From contig URSC01000003.1 of the NCBI GenBank assembly GCA_900550465.1, positions 124,001 through 188,000 of the forward strand: 64,000 bases of DNA, given 5' to 3'. This stretch comes from an uncultured Alistipes sp. GTDB lineage: Bacteria > Bacteroidota > Bacteroidia > Bacteroidales > UBA932. Position 1 is the first letter of the stretch. Every line of letters begins with the position of its first letter. A program made the position numbers and the translations under genes. This document shows, in pieces, positions 51,320 through 58,977 of this stretch. The notes under the pieces are model-generated. The model saw nothing but the letters and a program-made list of their open reading frames with translations, did no database searches and was not told where the DNA came from.

Positions 51320-53110
51320 TTATTGAACGGTTACCGCATTGAATTTACATTTCTCCAGACATGCACCGCAGCGGATACACTTCTCCGTGTCGATGACATG
51401 AGCCTGCTTGACCTCGCCCTTGATGGCTCCGGCGGGACATGCCCTGGCGCAGGCAGTACAGCCCTTGCACCGGTCGGGATCGATGGCGTAGACCCTGAGG
51501 GCGCGGCACTTGTGAGCGGGACAGCGTTTGTCCACGATGTGGGCCACGTACTCGTCGTAGAAGTTGTCGATGGTCGAGAGCACGGGATTGGGGGATGTCT
51601 GGCCGAGACCGCAGAGAGCGGTGTCCTTGATGACCTTGCTGAGGTTCTTGAGGTAGTCCAGATCCTCCATAGTACCCTTGCCCTTGGTGATCTTGTCGAG
51701 AATCTCCTCCAGGCGCTTGTTGCCGATACGGCAGGGGGCGCACTTTCCGCAGGACTCGTCCACGGTGAACTGGAGGTAGAACTTGGCCACGGACACCATG
51801 CAGTCGTCCTCGTCCATGACGATCATACCACCCGAGCCCATCATCGAGCCGGCGGCGGTAAGGTTATCGTAATCTATAGGTGTGTCGAGATGTTTCTTGG
51901 TAAGGCAGCCGCCGGAGGGGCCTCCTGTCTGGACGGCCTTGAACTCCTTGCCGCCCTTGATACCGCCTCCGATGTCGTAGATGACCTCGCGGAGGGTCGT
52001 ACCCATGGGCACCTCGATGAGGCCCACGTTGTTGATCTTGCCGGCCAGGGCGAACACCTTGGTTCCCTTGGACTTCTCGGTACCGATGGAAGCGAACCAC
52101 TCGGGTCCCTTGAGGAAGATCACGGGTATGTTGGCGAAGGTCTCCACGTTGTTGACGTTGGTGGGCTTGCCGAGATAACCGCTGACTGCGGGGAACGGAG
52201 GCTTCACGGTAGGCTCGCCCCTCTTGCCCTCCATCGAGTGGATGAGGGCAGTCTCCTCACCGCAGACGAAGGCTCCGGCTCCGTAACGAATCTCTATGTC
52301 GAAATTGAATCCCGAGCCGAGGATATCGTCTCCCAGCAGACCGTAGTCGCGGGCCTGCTTCATGGCTATCTGCAGACGCTTGACGGCCAGGGGGTATTCG
52401 GCGCGGATGTACACCAGACCTTTCGAGGCCCCGATACAGTAACCGCAGATGGCCATGGCCTCGATGACCGAGTTGGGGTCGCTCTCGAGGATGGAGCGGT
52501 CCATGAACGCGCCGGGGTCGCCCTCGTCGGCGTTGCAGACCACGTATTTTTCCTTGCCTGGACTCTTGGAGGCTATCTCCCATTTCAGGCCGGTAGGGAA
52601 TCCTCCGCCGCCACGTCCTCTCAGACCGGACTTCTTGACGGTCTCTATGGCCTCCTGGGGAGTGCCCTGCAGCACCTTGGCCAGAGCCTCGTAGCCGTCC
52701 CGGGCAATATATTCGTCGATATTCTCGGGATTGATGAATCCGCAGTTACGCAGAGCGATACGGAGCTGCTTCTGATAGAAGCCCATGTGCTTCGAGTCGC
52801 TGATGTGCTTCTGGGTGTCGGGGTCCTCATAGAGCAGGCGGGTGACCTTGCGGCCCTTGACCACATGCTCCTTGACGATCTCCTCGGCATCCTCAGGCTT
52901 GACATTGGTGTAGAAAGTGTTGTCAGGTATCACCTTGACGATAGGACCCTGTTCGCAGAAACCGAAGCAGCCGGTCACCACCACCTGCACGTCATTGTCC
53001 ATCCCTGCGGCGGCAATCTCCTCCCTCAGCCTCTCGACGATCCTCACGCTCTCGGACGCACGGCAGCCCGTACCTCCGCAGCACAGTAAACTCATTTTGT
53101 AGTTCGGCAT
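51320..53110 (-). CDS. NuoF-like flavoprotein subunit of bifurcating hydrogenase (HndC/HydB)
   Basis: 596 residues. An N-terminal thioredoxin-like ferredoxin domain ('LCCGGTGCRASESVRIVERL') is followed by the FMN/NAD domain ('GLRGRGGGGFPTGLKWEI' near 166-183, 'GAFVCGEETALIHSMEG'), the SLBB region, the [4Fe-4S] loop 'ESCGKCAPCRIGNKRL', and two C-terminal ferredoxin clusters ('CKGCTACARACPAGAI', 'CIRCGACLEKCKFNAV'). It takes electrons from NAD(P)H at FMN and is the bifurcation site in characterised homologues. 11 bases upstream of the catalytic subunit gene. Confidence 0.95.
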   Translation of the reverse strand: MPNYKMSLLCCGGTGCRASESVRIVERLREEIAAAGMDNDVQVVVTGCFGFCEQGPIVKVIPDNTFYTNVKPEDAEEIVKEHVVKGRKVTRLLYEDPDTQKHISDSKHMGFYQKQLRIALRNCGFINPENIDEYIARDGYEALAKVLQGTPQEAIETVKKSGLRGRGGGGFPTGLKWEIASKSPGKEKYVVCNADEGDPGAFMDRSILESDPNSVIEAMAICGYCIGASKGLVYIRAEYPLAVKRLQIAMKQARDYGLLGDDILGSGFNFDIEIRYGAGAFVCGEETALIHSMEGKRGEPTVKPPFPAVSGYLGKPTNVNNVETFANIPVIFLKGPEWFASIGTEKSKGTKVFALAGKINNVGLIEVPMGTTLREVIYDIGGGIKGGKEFKAVQTGGPSGGCLTKKHLDTPIDYDNLTAAGSMMGSGGMIVMDEDDCMVSVAKFYLQFTVDESCGKCAPCRIGNKRLEEILDKITKGKGTMEDLDYLKNLSKVIKDTALCGLGQTSPNPVLSTIDNFYDEYVAHIVDKRCPAHKCRALRVYAIDPDRCKGCTACARACPAGAIKGEVKQAHVIDTEKCIRCGACLEKCKFNAVTVQ

Positions 53111-53116
53111 GGCAGG

Positions 53117-53515
53117 CTAATTTTTCTCGATTGTTTGATAATTGACTGGTAGAATACCGTCCACGAGTTCGCCGTGGAGAACATACTTGTCGATGATCTC
53201 CATGGCCTTGTCCGTACTGACGTGACCGAAGACGACCGGTTCCTCACCCGGACGCTTCACTTCGATTGTAGGTTCGGCATAGCAGTATCCCATGCATCCG
53301 CCCTGAGTTACAATCACCGGCAGCTTATCTCTCTCCACGCGGTCGATGATGGCGTTCATCACCACGCGGGCTCCGGCCGCTATACCGCAGGTAGCCATGG
53401 CGACCCGTATCTGGACAAGAGCCTCGGGATTATTGCTCTTCTCCCGGATATCCATCTGGCTCTCCAGCCGGGCTTTCATTTGACGCAGTTCGTCAAGAGA
53501 CTTAATTTTACTCAT
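53117..53515 (-). CDS. Thioredoxin-like ferredoxin subunit (HndB-type)
   Basis: A 132-residue small [2Fe-2S] protein. 'AMATCGIAAGARVVMNAIID' and 'TQGGCMGYCYAEPTIEVKRP' hold the conserved Cys. It resembles HndB of NADP-reducing hydrogenases, an accessory electron-transfer subunit. 6 bases before the NuoF-like gene. A TAAATTTG element at 53553-53560 in the 54-base gap upstream may start a separate transcript for the four structural genes. Confidence 0.88.
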   Translation of the reverse strand: MSKIKSLDELRQMKARLESQMDIREKSNNPEALVQIRVAMATCGIAAGARVVMNAIIDRVERDKLPVIVTQGGCMGYCYAEPTIEVKRPGEEPVVFGHVSTDKAMEIIDKYVLHGELVDGILPVNYQTIEKN

Positions 53516-53552
53516 ACAGTTAGTTTGGTTAACAAATTAGTGTTGGGGTATG

Positions 53553-53560
53553 CAAATTTA
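53553..53560 (-). promoter_or_regulatory. -7 promoter element (TAAATTTG) in front of the hydrogenase structural genes
   Basis: Perfect TAnnTTTG on the minus strand, 37 bases before the HndB-type ATG, in the only large gap (54 bases) of the block. It may let the enzyme genes be expressed apart from the regulatory genes. Confidence 0.45.
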
Positions 53561-53569
53561 TGAAAATAT

Positions 53570-54115
53570 TTAAGAGTTCCTAACCTCGTCGATATTTTCT
53601 TTAAGCATTTTCTCAATATTCTTTACGATTGTTAAGTTGCAGAAGGCATCCTCCCCGAAAATTTCCTTGACGTCGGCGGTATCCAGGACATACTCCTCCC
53701 CGTTGTAGCGGTAGGTGAGGATGAAGTCCATCCGGGGATTGGAAGAGGCGGTAATCATCAGAGCGTTAGCAACATCTCCGAGCGGCGGGCGGTCAATGTC
53801 GGAATAGCCGAAAACCGCCGTCACCTCCGTTCCCCGTCCGGGTTCCGAGGTTATTCTGATCTCTCCCCCGCTCTGCTCCGCCGACTGCTTGAGCAGAGGT
53901 ATGCCCATTCCCACCTTGCGGGTGGTGCGTGAGGTGAAAAACGGGTCGGAGAGGCGGCTCACCTGCTCCGGCGTCATCCCCCGTCCGTTGTCTCCTATGA
54001 CAATGGTCAGCAGGTCTGCGGCCGGATTCTCGTCTACGGTCAGGCTGACACGGGTGGCTCCGGCGCTGATGGAGTTCTGGACTATGTCCAGGATGTGCAT
54101 GGAAAGGTCATTCAT
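53570..54115 (-). CDS. GHKL ATPase (histidine-kinase-like ATP-binding protein)
   Basis: 181 residues. A stand-alone HATPase_c module: N box 'MHILDIVQNSISAGATRV', G1 'IGDNGRGMTPEQ', F box 'DPFFTSRTTR', G2 'GMGIPLLKQSAEQSGG', then 'EPGRGTEV'. It has no DHp phosphoacceptor domain, so the phosphotransfer partner is not in the same chain. About 60 residues of unknown C-terminal domain follow. Located between the PHP gene and the hydrogenase genes. Probably part of a signalling relay; activity unproven. Confidence 0.85.
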   Translation of the reverse strand: MNDLSMHILDIVQNSISAGATRVSLTVDENPAADLLTIVIGDNGRGMTPEQVSRLSDPFFTSRTTRKVGMGIPLLKQSAEQSGGEIRITSEPGRGTEVTAVFGYSDIDRPPLGDVANALMITASSNPRMDFILTYRYNGEEYVLDTADVKEIFGEDAFCNLTIVKNIEKMLKENIDEVRNS

Positions 54116-54146
54116 CTTTCAGGTAAATTTCAGGTCAAACAATCAT

Positions 54147-54893
54147 TTATCCCGGCTCCACGCTCCTTCCGTCCTCACCGTGGAGGGCCTTCCGTATCTC
54201 TTCGAAGTCACGGCAGGGCATATTGAAGCAGGTGACGGCCCGGCAGAAATCCTCGGGGTAATGGGCGTCGGAGGAACGGATAAAGGCCGGGCCCAGCTTT
54301 TTGAGGTAGGGATTCCAGGCCAGCAGTCCGTCCAGGTCGCAGCGGGCCGATATCTCCAGGGCATCGAAAGGCAGGTCCGGAGGGACGAATCCCAGCTGGG
54401 ATATTACCGAGTTCTGCGGCTTGTCGATATGGGCCGGAATGAAAATCCCCCCTATCGAGGCCACGAAGGCGGCCACCTCCTCTATGCTCCGGTCTATGGC
54501 TGAAATCAGCAGGTAAGGCGCCTCGTAAATCACCTCCTCGGCCCCGTTGACAGCCAGCTGGTACCCGAAGACCTCCTCGTCGTTCGGTATCTTCGGGAGA
54601 CTGTCGTCCAGAAAATTCTGAAGGGCATCCAGGCTCTCCCCGCTGTCCGCGAAGGCCAGGCAGTGCACTTCCTCCCGGGTGGTGATCTCCGCCCCGCAGA
54701 GAATGTAGGGTTCCCCCTCTCCCACCATCCGCCGGATCTCCCTCGCCTGGACAGTCGTATTGTGGTCTGTAATCCCGATTATATCGTATCCCTTTCTCAG
54801 AGCTGTCCGCACGATAAAGCCAGGCGTCATCTCAATGTCCCCGCATGGGGACAACAGAGTATGGTTGTGCAGATCGGCCCTGAAACGGTTCAT
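54147..54893 (-). CDS. PHP domain phosphoesterase-like protein
   Basis: 248 residues. The PHP metal motifs are present in order: 'ADLHNHTLLSPCGD', 'GITDHNTT', 'LCGAEITTREEVHCLAF', 'IPAHIDKP' and 'IRSSDAHYPED'. All nine usual ligand positions appear occupied. PHP proteins hydrolyse phosphodiesters or phosphomonoesters of nucleotides or sugars; the substrate is unknown. It sits 31 bases upstream of the GHKL ATPase gene and 4 bases after the DRTGG gene. This PHP with DRTGG and sensor-type [FeFe] protein set recurs next to bifurcating hydrogenases in other anaerobes. Confidence 0.88.
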   Translation of the reverse strand: MNRFRADLHNHTLLSPCGDIEMTPGFIVRTALRKGYDIIGITDHNTTVQAREIRRMVGEGEPYILCGAEITTREEVHCLAFADSGESLDALQNFLDDSLPKIPNDEEVFGYQLAVNGAEEVIYEAPYLLISAIDRSIEEVAAFVASIGGIFIPAHIDKPQNSVISQLGFVPPDLPFDALEISARCDLDGLLAWNPYLKKLGPAFIRSSDAHYPEDFCRAVTCFNMPCRDFEEIRKALHGEDGRSVEPG

Positions 54894-54897
54894 GACC

Positions 54898-55236
54898 TCA
54901 CCCCCTGCTCAAAAGGTTGTATATCCGGCCGGCCAGTTCGAATGTCTGCTCACTGGAGCCGAGGATGGGAATACCCTCCTCCTCCGAGACCTCCTTAGCA
55001 TCCTCCTCCGGCTCGAAGCCCTTCACTATAACCACCGCCGCAAGTTCCTTGAGCGTGGCGATAGCCATCACGTTCTTATGCGTCTGGAGAGTCACCCAGA
55101 CCGAGCCGTCCTTGGCAAAACCCATCACATCGGACAGCAGGTCCGACACATATCCGCCGGTGACCTCGCGGTCCAGGCCAGCCTCTCCCGAAAACACCCT
55201 CAGATTCAATTTTTCCGCTATTTCTCTTACTGTCAT
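54898..55236 (-). CDS. DRTGG domain protein (second copy)
   Basis: 112 residues from ATG 55236, which lies just after the upstream stop codon (a longer reading from 55272 would overlap that gene by 32 bases). Core: 'GEAGLDREVTGGYVSDLLSD' and 'VWVTLQTHKNVMAIATLKEL', the DRTGG pattern, named from the motif that here reads DREVTGG. Such domains bind nucleotides in CBS-type regulators and also occur alone in redox operons. The relative at 57027-57371 has the same fold but low identity. Confidence 0.78.
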   Translation of the reverse strand: MTVREIAEKLNLRVFSGEAGLDREVTGGYVSDLLSDVMGFAKDGSVWVTLQTHKNVMAIATLKELAAVVIVKGFEPEEDAKEVSEEEGIPILGSSEQTFELAGRIYNLLSRG

Positions 55237-55240
55237 GATT

Positions 55241-56602
55241 TTATTCTGTTTTAGTCTGTTCCTTATTGACAAACCTGTCCTTGCCCCAGACCTGTTCCAT
55301 CAGGTCTATGGCCTCCGATACCTGGAGGGAGCCCTCCTTCTCGAAGCGGGCCTGCATGAAGATGCAGTTGTTCAGCGTGGCGTCATCCCGGACAATATCC
55401 GCCGCCAGGGCCTCGCAGCTGGGTGCGCCGCAGGCTCCGCAGTCGATGTCCGGCAGTATCTTCCTCAACATGCCCGCCATCTCCATCTTTTTTATGGCGA
55501 CGTTGATATCCTTGTCGTACTTGACCATCGAGCGGGGCTCCACGGCATCCATCTTGATGTAGGCCGAGCAGAACTGCTTGTACTCCTCCGACAGGCGGTG
55601 GGTATCCGGGGCCTCCGCAGCCATGTTCCTCAGGTTGTCCGCCACCAGAAAGCGGTTGCCCTGCACCAGGATGCCGCCCGGACAGGACTCATCGCAGCCC
55701 CTGAGTTCCAGATAGTCGATAGGCTCCTCTATCTCCTCATCCTCCAGCTTCTCGAGGAACTCTATTACGTTGCTCATCCCGTCGATGGACAGGGCCCGGC
55801 CCTCTACCTGCGAGGCCTCGCCTCCTGTCAGAGGCCAGAGAAGTCCCTTGGACGACACCGCGTCATTGACAGCCTCGGTGCCGCAGCCCTCCTCGGGATA
55901 TTTCTTATTCTTATAGGCCAGCAGGACCTTGTTGTAGACATAGTCCATATTGATCACTCCGCTGATGGGCGATTCGTACCCTCCGACCGGAGACTTGACG
56001 GCGGCGATCTTGGCAATGCACGGGGTCAGGTAGAATACACCCAGCTCCGACGGATCGCCTCCGCTCATCTTCCATTTGCGCACATAGTACTGCGCCGTCA
56101 CCTCTATGGGGGGCAGCAGGAGCATTATGCGGTCTATCAGCGAAGGGAAGCGCACCTGTATCAGCCGGATGACCGCCGGACAGAAGGAGGACACCACCGG
56201 TTTTTCCTCAGCCTTGCGGACATAGTCGTTAATCTCGTCCACCAGGGTATCCGCACACTGCTCCACGGTGCACACCTCAGAGAAGCCCATGTCCCCGAGA
56301 ATATCGTTGATCACTCTCCTCGGGATACGTTTCCCGAACTGGGCATAGAACACGGCAGGGACCAGCAGTACCCTGTACTTATAGGAAAATATATTCTCAA
56401 AGTCATCGTCCACCACCCGGATGGCACGGCTGGGACATATTCTGAAACACCGGCCGCAGTCGATGCACCAGTCCGCGTAGAGCATGGCCTTGCCGCCGGA
56501 TACCCTCAGGGCCTCCGTAGGGCATACCTTGATGCAGTGGGAACAGCCGATGCACAGTTCCCGCTGAATCTCCAGAGCCTTGTGAAAAGTATTGTGTTCC
56601 AT
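55241..56602 (-). CDS. [FeFe]-hydrogenase-like sensor protein with incomplete H-cluster site
   Basis: 453 residues. Two N-terminal [4Fe-4S] clusters (Cys17/20/23/27 and Cys46/49/52/56) are followed by an H-cluster domain in which the first motif reads 'SSFCPAV' (Cys141; Phe140 replaces the proton-transfer Cys), the second 'TPCIAKIAAVK' (Cys195), and the third 'CDESCPGGILVQ', where Ile311 replaces the cysteine that bridges to the diiron site. A C-terminal [4Fe-4S] domain holds Cys387, Cys390, Cys395 and Cys412. With no proton path and one ligand missing it is unlikely to make H2 and more likely senses redox or H2. No PAS or kinase domain is fused; the signalling parts are separate genes nearby. 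Confidence 0.88.
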   Translation of the reverse strand: MEHNTFHKALEIQRELCIGCSHCIKVCPTEALRVSGGKAMLYADWCIDCGRCFRICPSRAIRVVDDDFENIFSYKYRVLLVPAVFYAQFGKRIPRRVINDILGDMGFSEVCTVEQCADTLVDEINDYVRKAEEKPVVSSFCPAVIRLIQVRFPSLIDRIMLLLPPIEVTAQYYVRKWKMSGGDPSELGVFYLTPCIAKIAAVKSPVGGYESPISGVINMDYVYNKVLLAYKNKKYPEEGCGTEAVNDAVSSKGLLWPLTGGEASQVEGRALSIDGMSNVIEFLEKLEDEEIEEPIDYLELRGCDESCPGGILVQGNRFLVADNLRNMAAEAPDTHRLSEEYKQFCSAYIKMDAVEPRSMVKYDKDINVAIKKMEMAGMLRKILPDIDCGACGAPSCEALAADIVRDDATLNNCIFMQARFEKEGSLQVSEAIDLMEQVWGKDRFVNKEQTKTE

Positions 56603-56614
56603 ACCCCTACGCCT

Positions 56615-57025
56615 TTAGAACTTAATGTAGATGCTCAGTGTAGTGCCCTTGCCCACCCCGGTCTCAATCTTCAGGTCATCGGCATTCTCCTGGATATTCG
56701 GAAGTCCCATTCCGGCCCCGAACCCCATCTCCCTCACCTCCTTGGAGGCGGTGGAGAATCCCTTCTGCATCGCTTTCTCCACATCCGGGATGCCTGGACC
56801 CGTATCGGCCAGGACCACGCTGATACCTTCCGGGGCTATGTCGGCGGTAATGTGCCCGCCGTAGGAGTGCGCCACGATATTTACCTCCGCCTCATAGACA
56901 GCCACCACCACCCTTTTGATCACAGCCGGAGACACTCCCAGCTGCTTCAGGGTCTTCTTGATAGCCGAAGAGGCATTGCCCGCGCGGGTGAAGTCGCCCG
57001 CCGCCACGTCGTACTCCAGCCTCAT
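56615..57025 (-). CDS. RsbW-like anti-sigma-factor-type GHKL ATPase
   Basis: 136 residues. Compact HATPase_c: N box 'VVVAVYEAEVNIVAHSYGG', G1 'VLADTGPGIPDVE', G2 'GAGMGLPNIQENADD', then 'GVGKGTTLSI'. The size and layout match RsbW/SpoIIAB serine kinases. No anti-anti-sigma STAS protein or sigma factor is in this window. It stands between a DRTGG gene and the [FeFe] sensor gene, so a phosphorylation switch for the sensor or the hydrogenase is plausible but not shown. Confidence 0.86.
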   Translation of the reverse strand: MRLEYDVAAGDFTRAGNASSAIKKTLKQLGVSPAVIKRVVVAVYEAEVNIVAHSYGGHITADIAPEGISVVLADTGPGIPDVEKAMQKGFSTASKEVREMGFGAGMGLPNIQENADDLKIETGVGKGTTLSIYIKF

Positions 57026-57026
57026 A

Positions 57027-57371
57027 TCAGTACACCGGCCTGAGTCCGGCCCCGTAGAGGATGCCGGAAGTCTTGAACATCGAATAGTCCGTACGTATCA
57101 CCACCATGCCGTTGTCCTCGGCCAGGGCGGTCATCTCCTCCGTAACGGCCTTGCCGCGTACGAAGAGGATGTATTCCACGTCCGACATCTCTGCTGTCCG
57201 GACTGACTGCACGTTGGCCAGTCCGGTAATCAGCAGGAAGTCATCGGTCTTGATAGTCAGCACGTCGCTCATCAGGTCAGAGGCGAAGGCATAATCCACG
57301 TTCTCGTCCAGACGGTCCGCTCCGCAGATTACCTCGCCCTGTACGGCTGCCGCTATATCCCTCAGCTTCAT
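57027..57371 (-). CDS. DRTGG domain protein (first copy)
   Basis: 114 residues that open 'MKLRDIAAAVQGEVICGAD' and then 'NVDYAFASDLMSDVLTIKTD', the DRTGG fold pattern though the namesake motif is degraded (DENVDYA). The C-terminal half ends with 'VVIRTDYSMFKTSGILYGAG', which differs from the second copy. One base separates its ATG from the DUF3857 stop codon, and it is one base from the RsbW-like gene, so it is co-translated with both. Confidence 0.75.
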   Translation of the reverse strand: MKLRDIAAAVQGEVICGADRLDENVDYAFASDLMSDVLTIKTDDFLLITGLANVQSVRTAEMSDVEYILFVRGKAVTEEMTALAEDNGMVVIRTDYSMFKTSGILYGAGLRPVY

Positions 57372-57372
57372 A

Positions 57373-58968
57373 CTACTCAGCGCTGAAGATGAGAGGTGTG
57401 GCGCACAATGTATACCACTCGCTCATGAGACGGTAGTACTGGGGATAGAGAGCGGGGGTGATCAGCTGCTGCACGAGCTTCAGACTACGGGTAATGACAG
57501 TCTTTCCATCCACCTCGGCGACAATCACTCTGAGTGAACCGACGGGGGTGTCCAGGGTCATGTTCTCCGGCAGCGCGACGGCTTTGAGACCATCCTGTAC
57601 ATCGAGGGTGCAGGTGTAGGTCTCGTCGGCCAGGTAAGGCAGCAGGAGGTTGACGGGACGGGTGGTGTTGGAGGTAGTGGAGGCGTACACACTGCCCAGC
57701 CAGCCGGAACGGGCTTCGGGAAGCGTAAAGGAATAGATGCCCTCGGCGACAGAGGCCGCTTCGGAGGCTGAGACGGAGAGGGTGCTTTCCACATCTGCCT
57801 TATGGTCGGGCGCGGCCACCTCCGCCGGCTGACCGTCCAGTCCTATGATGCTGAGATATCCGGCAATATCGGCCGTAGCCTCATCGGCACGGTCCACAAG
57901 TCCGGCAGCCATGGTGTTCTGCAGGGACGCCAGTCCGGCAGCGGCAGGATCGGATGTCCTGGGGAATGCGAGAGTCACCTCTGACTCCTGTCCTGCAGCC
58001 TGCAGAAGAGCGGCAGCCAGAAGGGTTCTCTCCGCATCAGTGGCATAAGCACTGTGTATCACATCCGCTGCGGGACGTACCTTATAGCCTGTCTGTGCCA
58101 GGCTGAGACGGTTCTGTGCCAGGCCGGTGGAGAGATACTCATGTATCTTGTCCACTGTGGAGCGTCTGTCGGCGGGGCCCTCGTTCAGGGAAGCCAGCAG
58201 AGCCTTCACCGCCTCATCCTCCGGGCTGTACAGCTGAGACTTGATGACATCGGCCACTGCCTGCTGCGAGTCAAAGGTTGTTACAGCCACTGCCTGCACA
58301 TTGCCGGCAGGAGCGGATACTGCCAGATAACGGGGACGGGGCCTGACATTGCGGAGAGTCCATTTTACCGTTCTAGCCCCGTTTGCCTCGCTTACAGACG
58401 GTTTGGTGCTGCCGTTCAGCAGAGCGTAATGAAGTGGTGTTCCGGAGGGGACAGTAACGGAGAGCACATATTCCTTTATGGGAGAGAGTTCCTCCACCTG
58501 CTCGAATATGTCCAGAGCGGGCAGGGCGCCGGCCTTCGTTGTAACCGTATAGTCCAGGTAAATGGTAGCGCCCAGCTCCAGGCCGGTATGCACCACCACC
58601 ATCTCCTTCAGACCGTTGTATGCCGGAGCATTGGCCGCGGCAGAGGGCAGTACCTCCACAAATGCGTTGGCCGGGGTAGTCACTATCGTTCCGTCCACCT
58701 GACGGGTGTAGGACTCGTTGATCTTCAACTGCTGATAAGCAGGATCATAGACGATGAATGTCTCGCCGTAGAGGCTGTTCATCGCTGCGTGAGTATAGAT
58801 TGTCAGCTGTTTCTGCACCCTTAGTTCCTGACTGCCGTCGGGATTGAGGGTATAGGTCTTGACCAGCTTGTCGAACTGCGCCTCATTCTTGGGTGCTGCA
58901 GCGGCTGTCAGTACCGCCGACAGGATGAGCGCGGCGGGCATCAGTATTTTTGCTAAGATATTTTTCAT
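57373..58968 (-). CDS. DUF3857 family secreted protein with degenerate transglutaminase-like half
   Basis: 531 residues with a signal peptide ('MKNILAKILMPAALILSAVL'). Residues ~35-210 are a DUF3857 beta-sandwich. The region 290-350, where related proteins carry a catalytic cysteine, reads 'VIHSAYATDAERTLLAAALL', without the cysteine, so no protease or transferase activity is expected. The His and Asp positions are not recognisable. It lies 9 bases after the active-type paralogue and 1 base before the DRTGG gene, linking this envelope pair to the hydrogenase block. Confidence 0.78.
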   Translation of the reverse strand: MKNILAKILMPAALILSAVLTAAAAPKNEAQFDKLVKTYTLNPDGSQELRVQKQLTIYTHAAMNSLYGETFIVYDPAYQQLKINESYTRQVDGTIVTTPANAFVEVLPSAAANAPAYNGLKEMVVVHTGLELGATIYLDYTVTTKAGALPALDIFEQVEELSPIKEYVLSVTVPSGTPLHYALLNGSTKPSVSEANGARTVKWTLRNVRPRPRYLAVSAPAGNVQAVAVTTFDSQQAVADVIKSQLYSPEDEAVKALLASLNEGPADRRSTVDKIHEYLSTGLAQNRLSLAQTGYKVRPAADVIHSAYATDAERTLLAAALLQAAGQESEVTLAFPRTSDPAAAGLASLQNTMAAGLVDRADEATADIAGYLSIIGLDGQPAEVAAPDHKADVESTLSVSASEAASVAEGIYSFTLPEARSGWLGSVYASTTSNTTRPVNLLLPYLADETYTCTLDVQDGLKAVALPENMTLDTPVGSLRVIVAEVDGKTVITRSLKLVQQLITPALYPQYYRLMSEWYTLCATPLIFSAE

Positions 58969-58977
58969 AACCCGGAT

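Noticed and set aside
49053..53515. Idea that the NuoE/NuoF-like genes belong to respiratory complex I
   Set aside because: They are interleaved with an [FeFe]-hydrogenase catalytic gene, and no membrane subunits are present.
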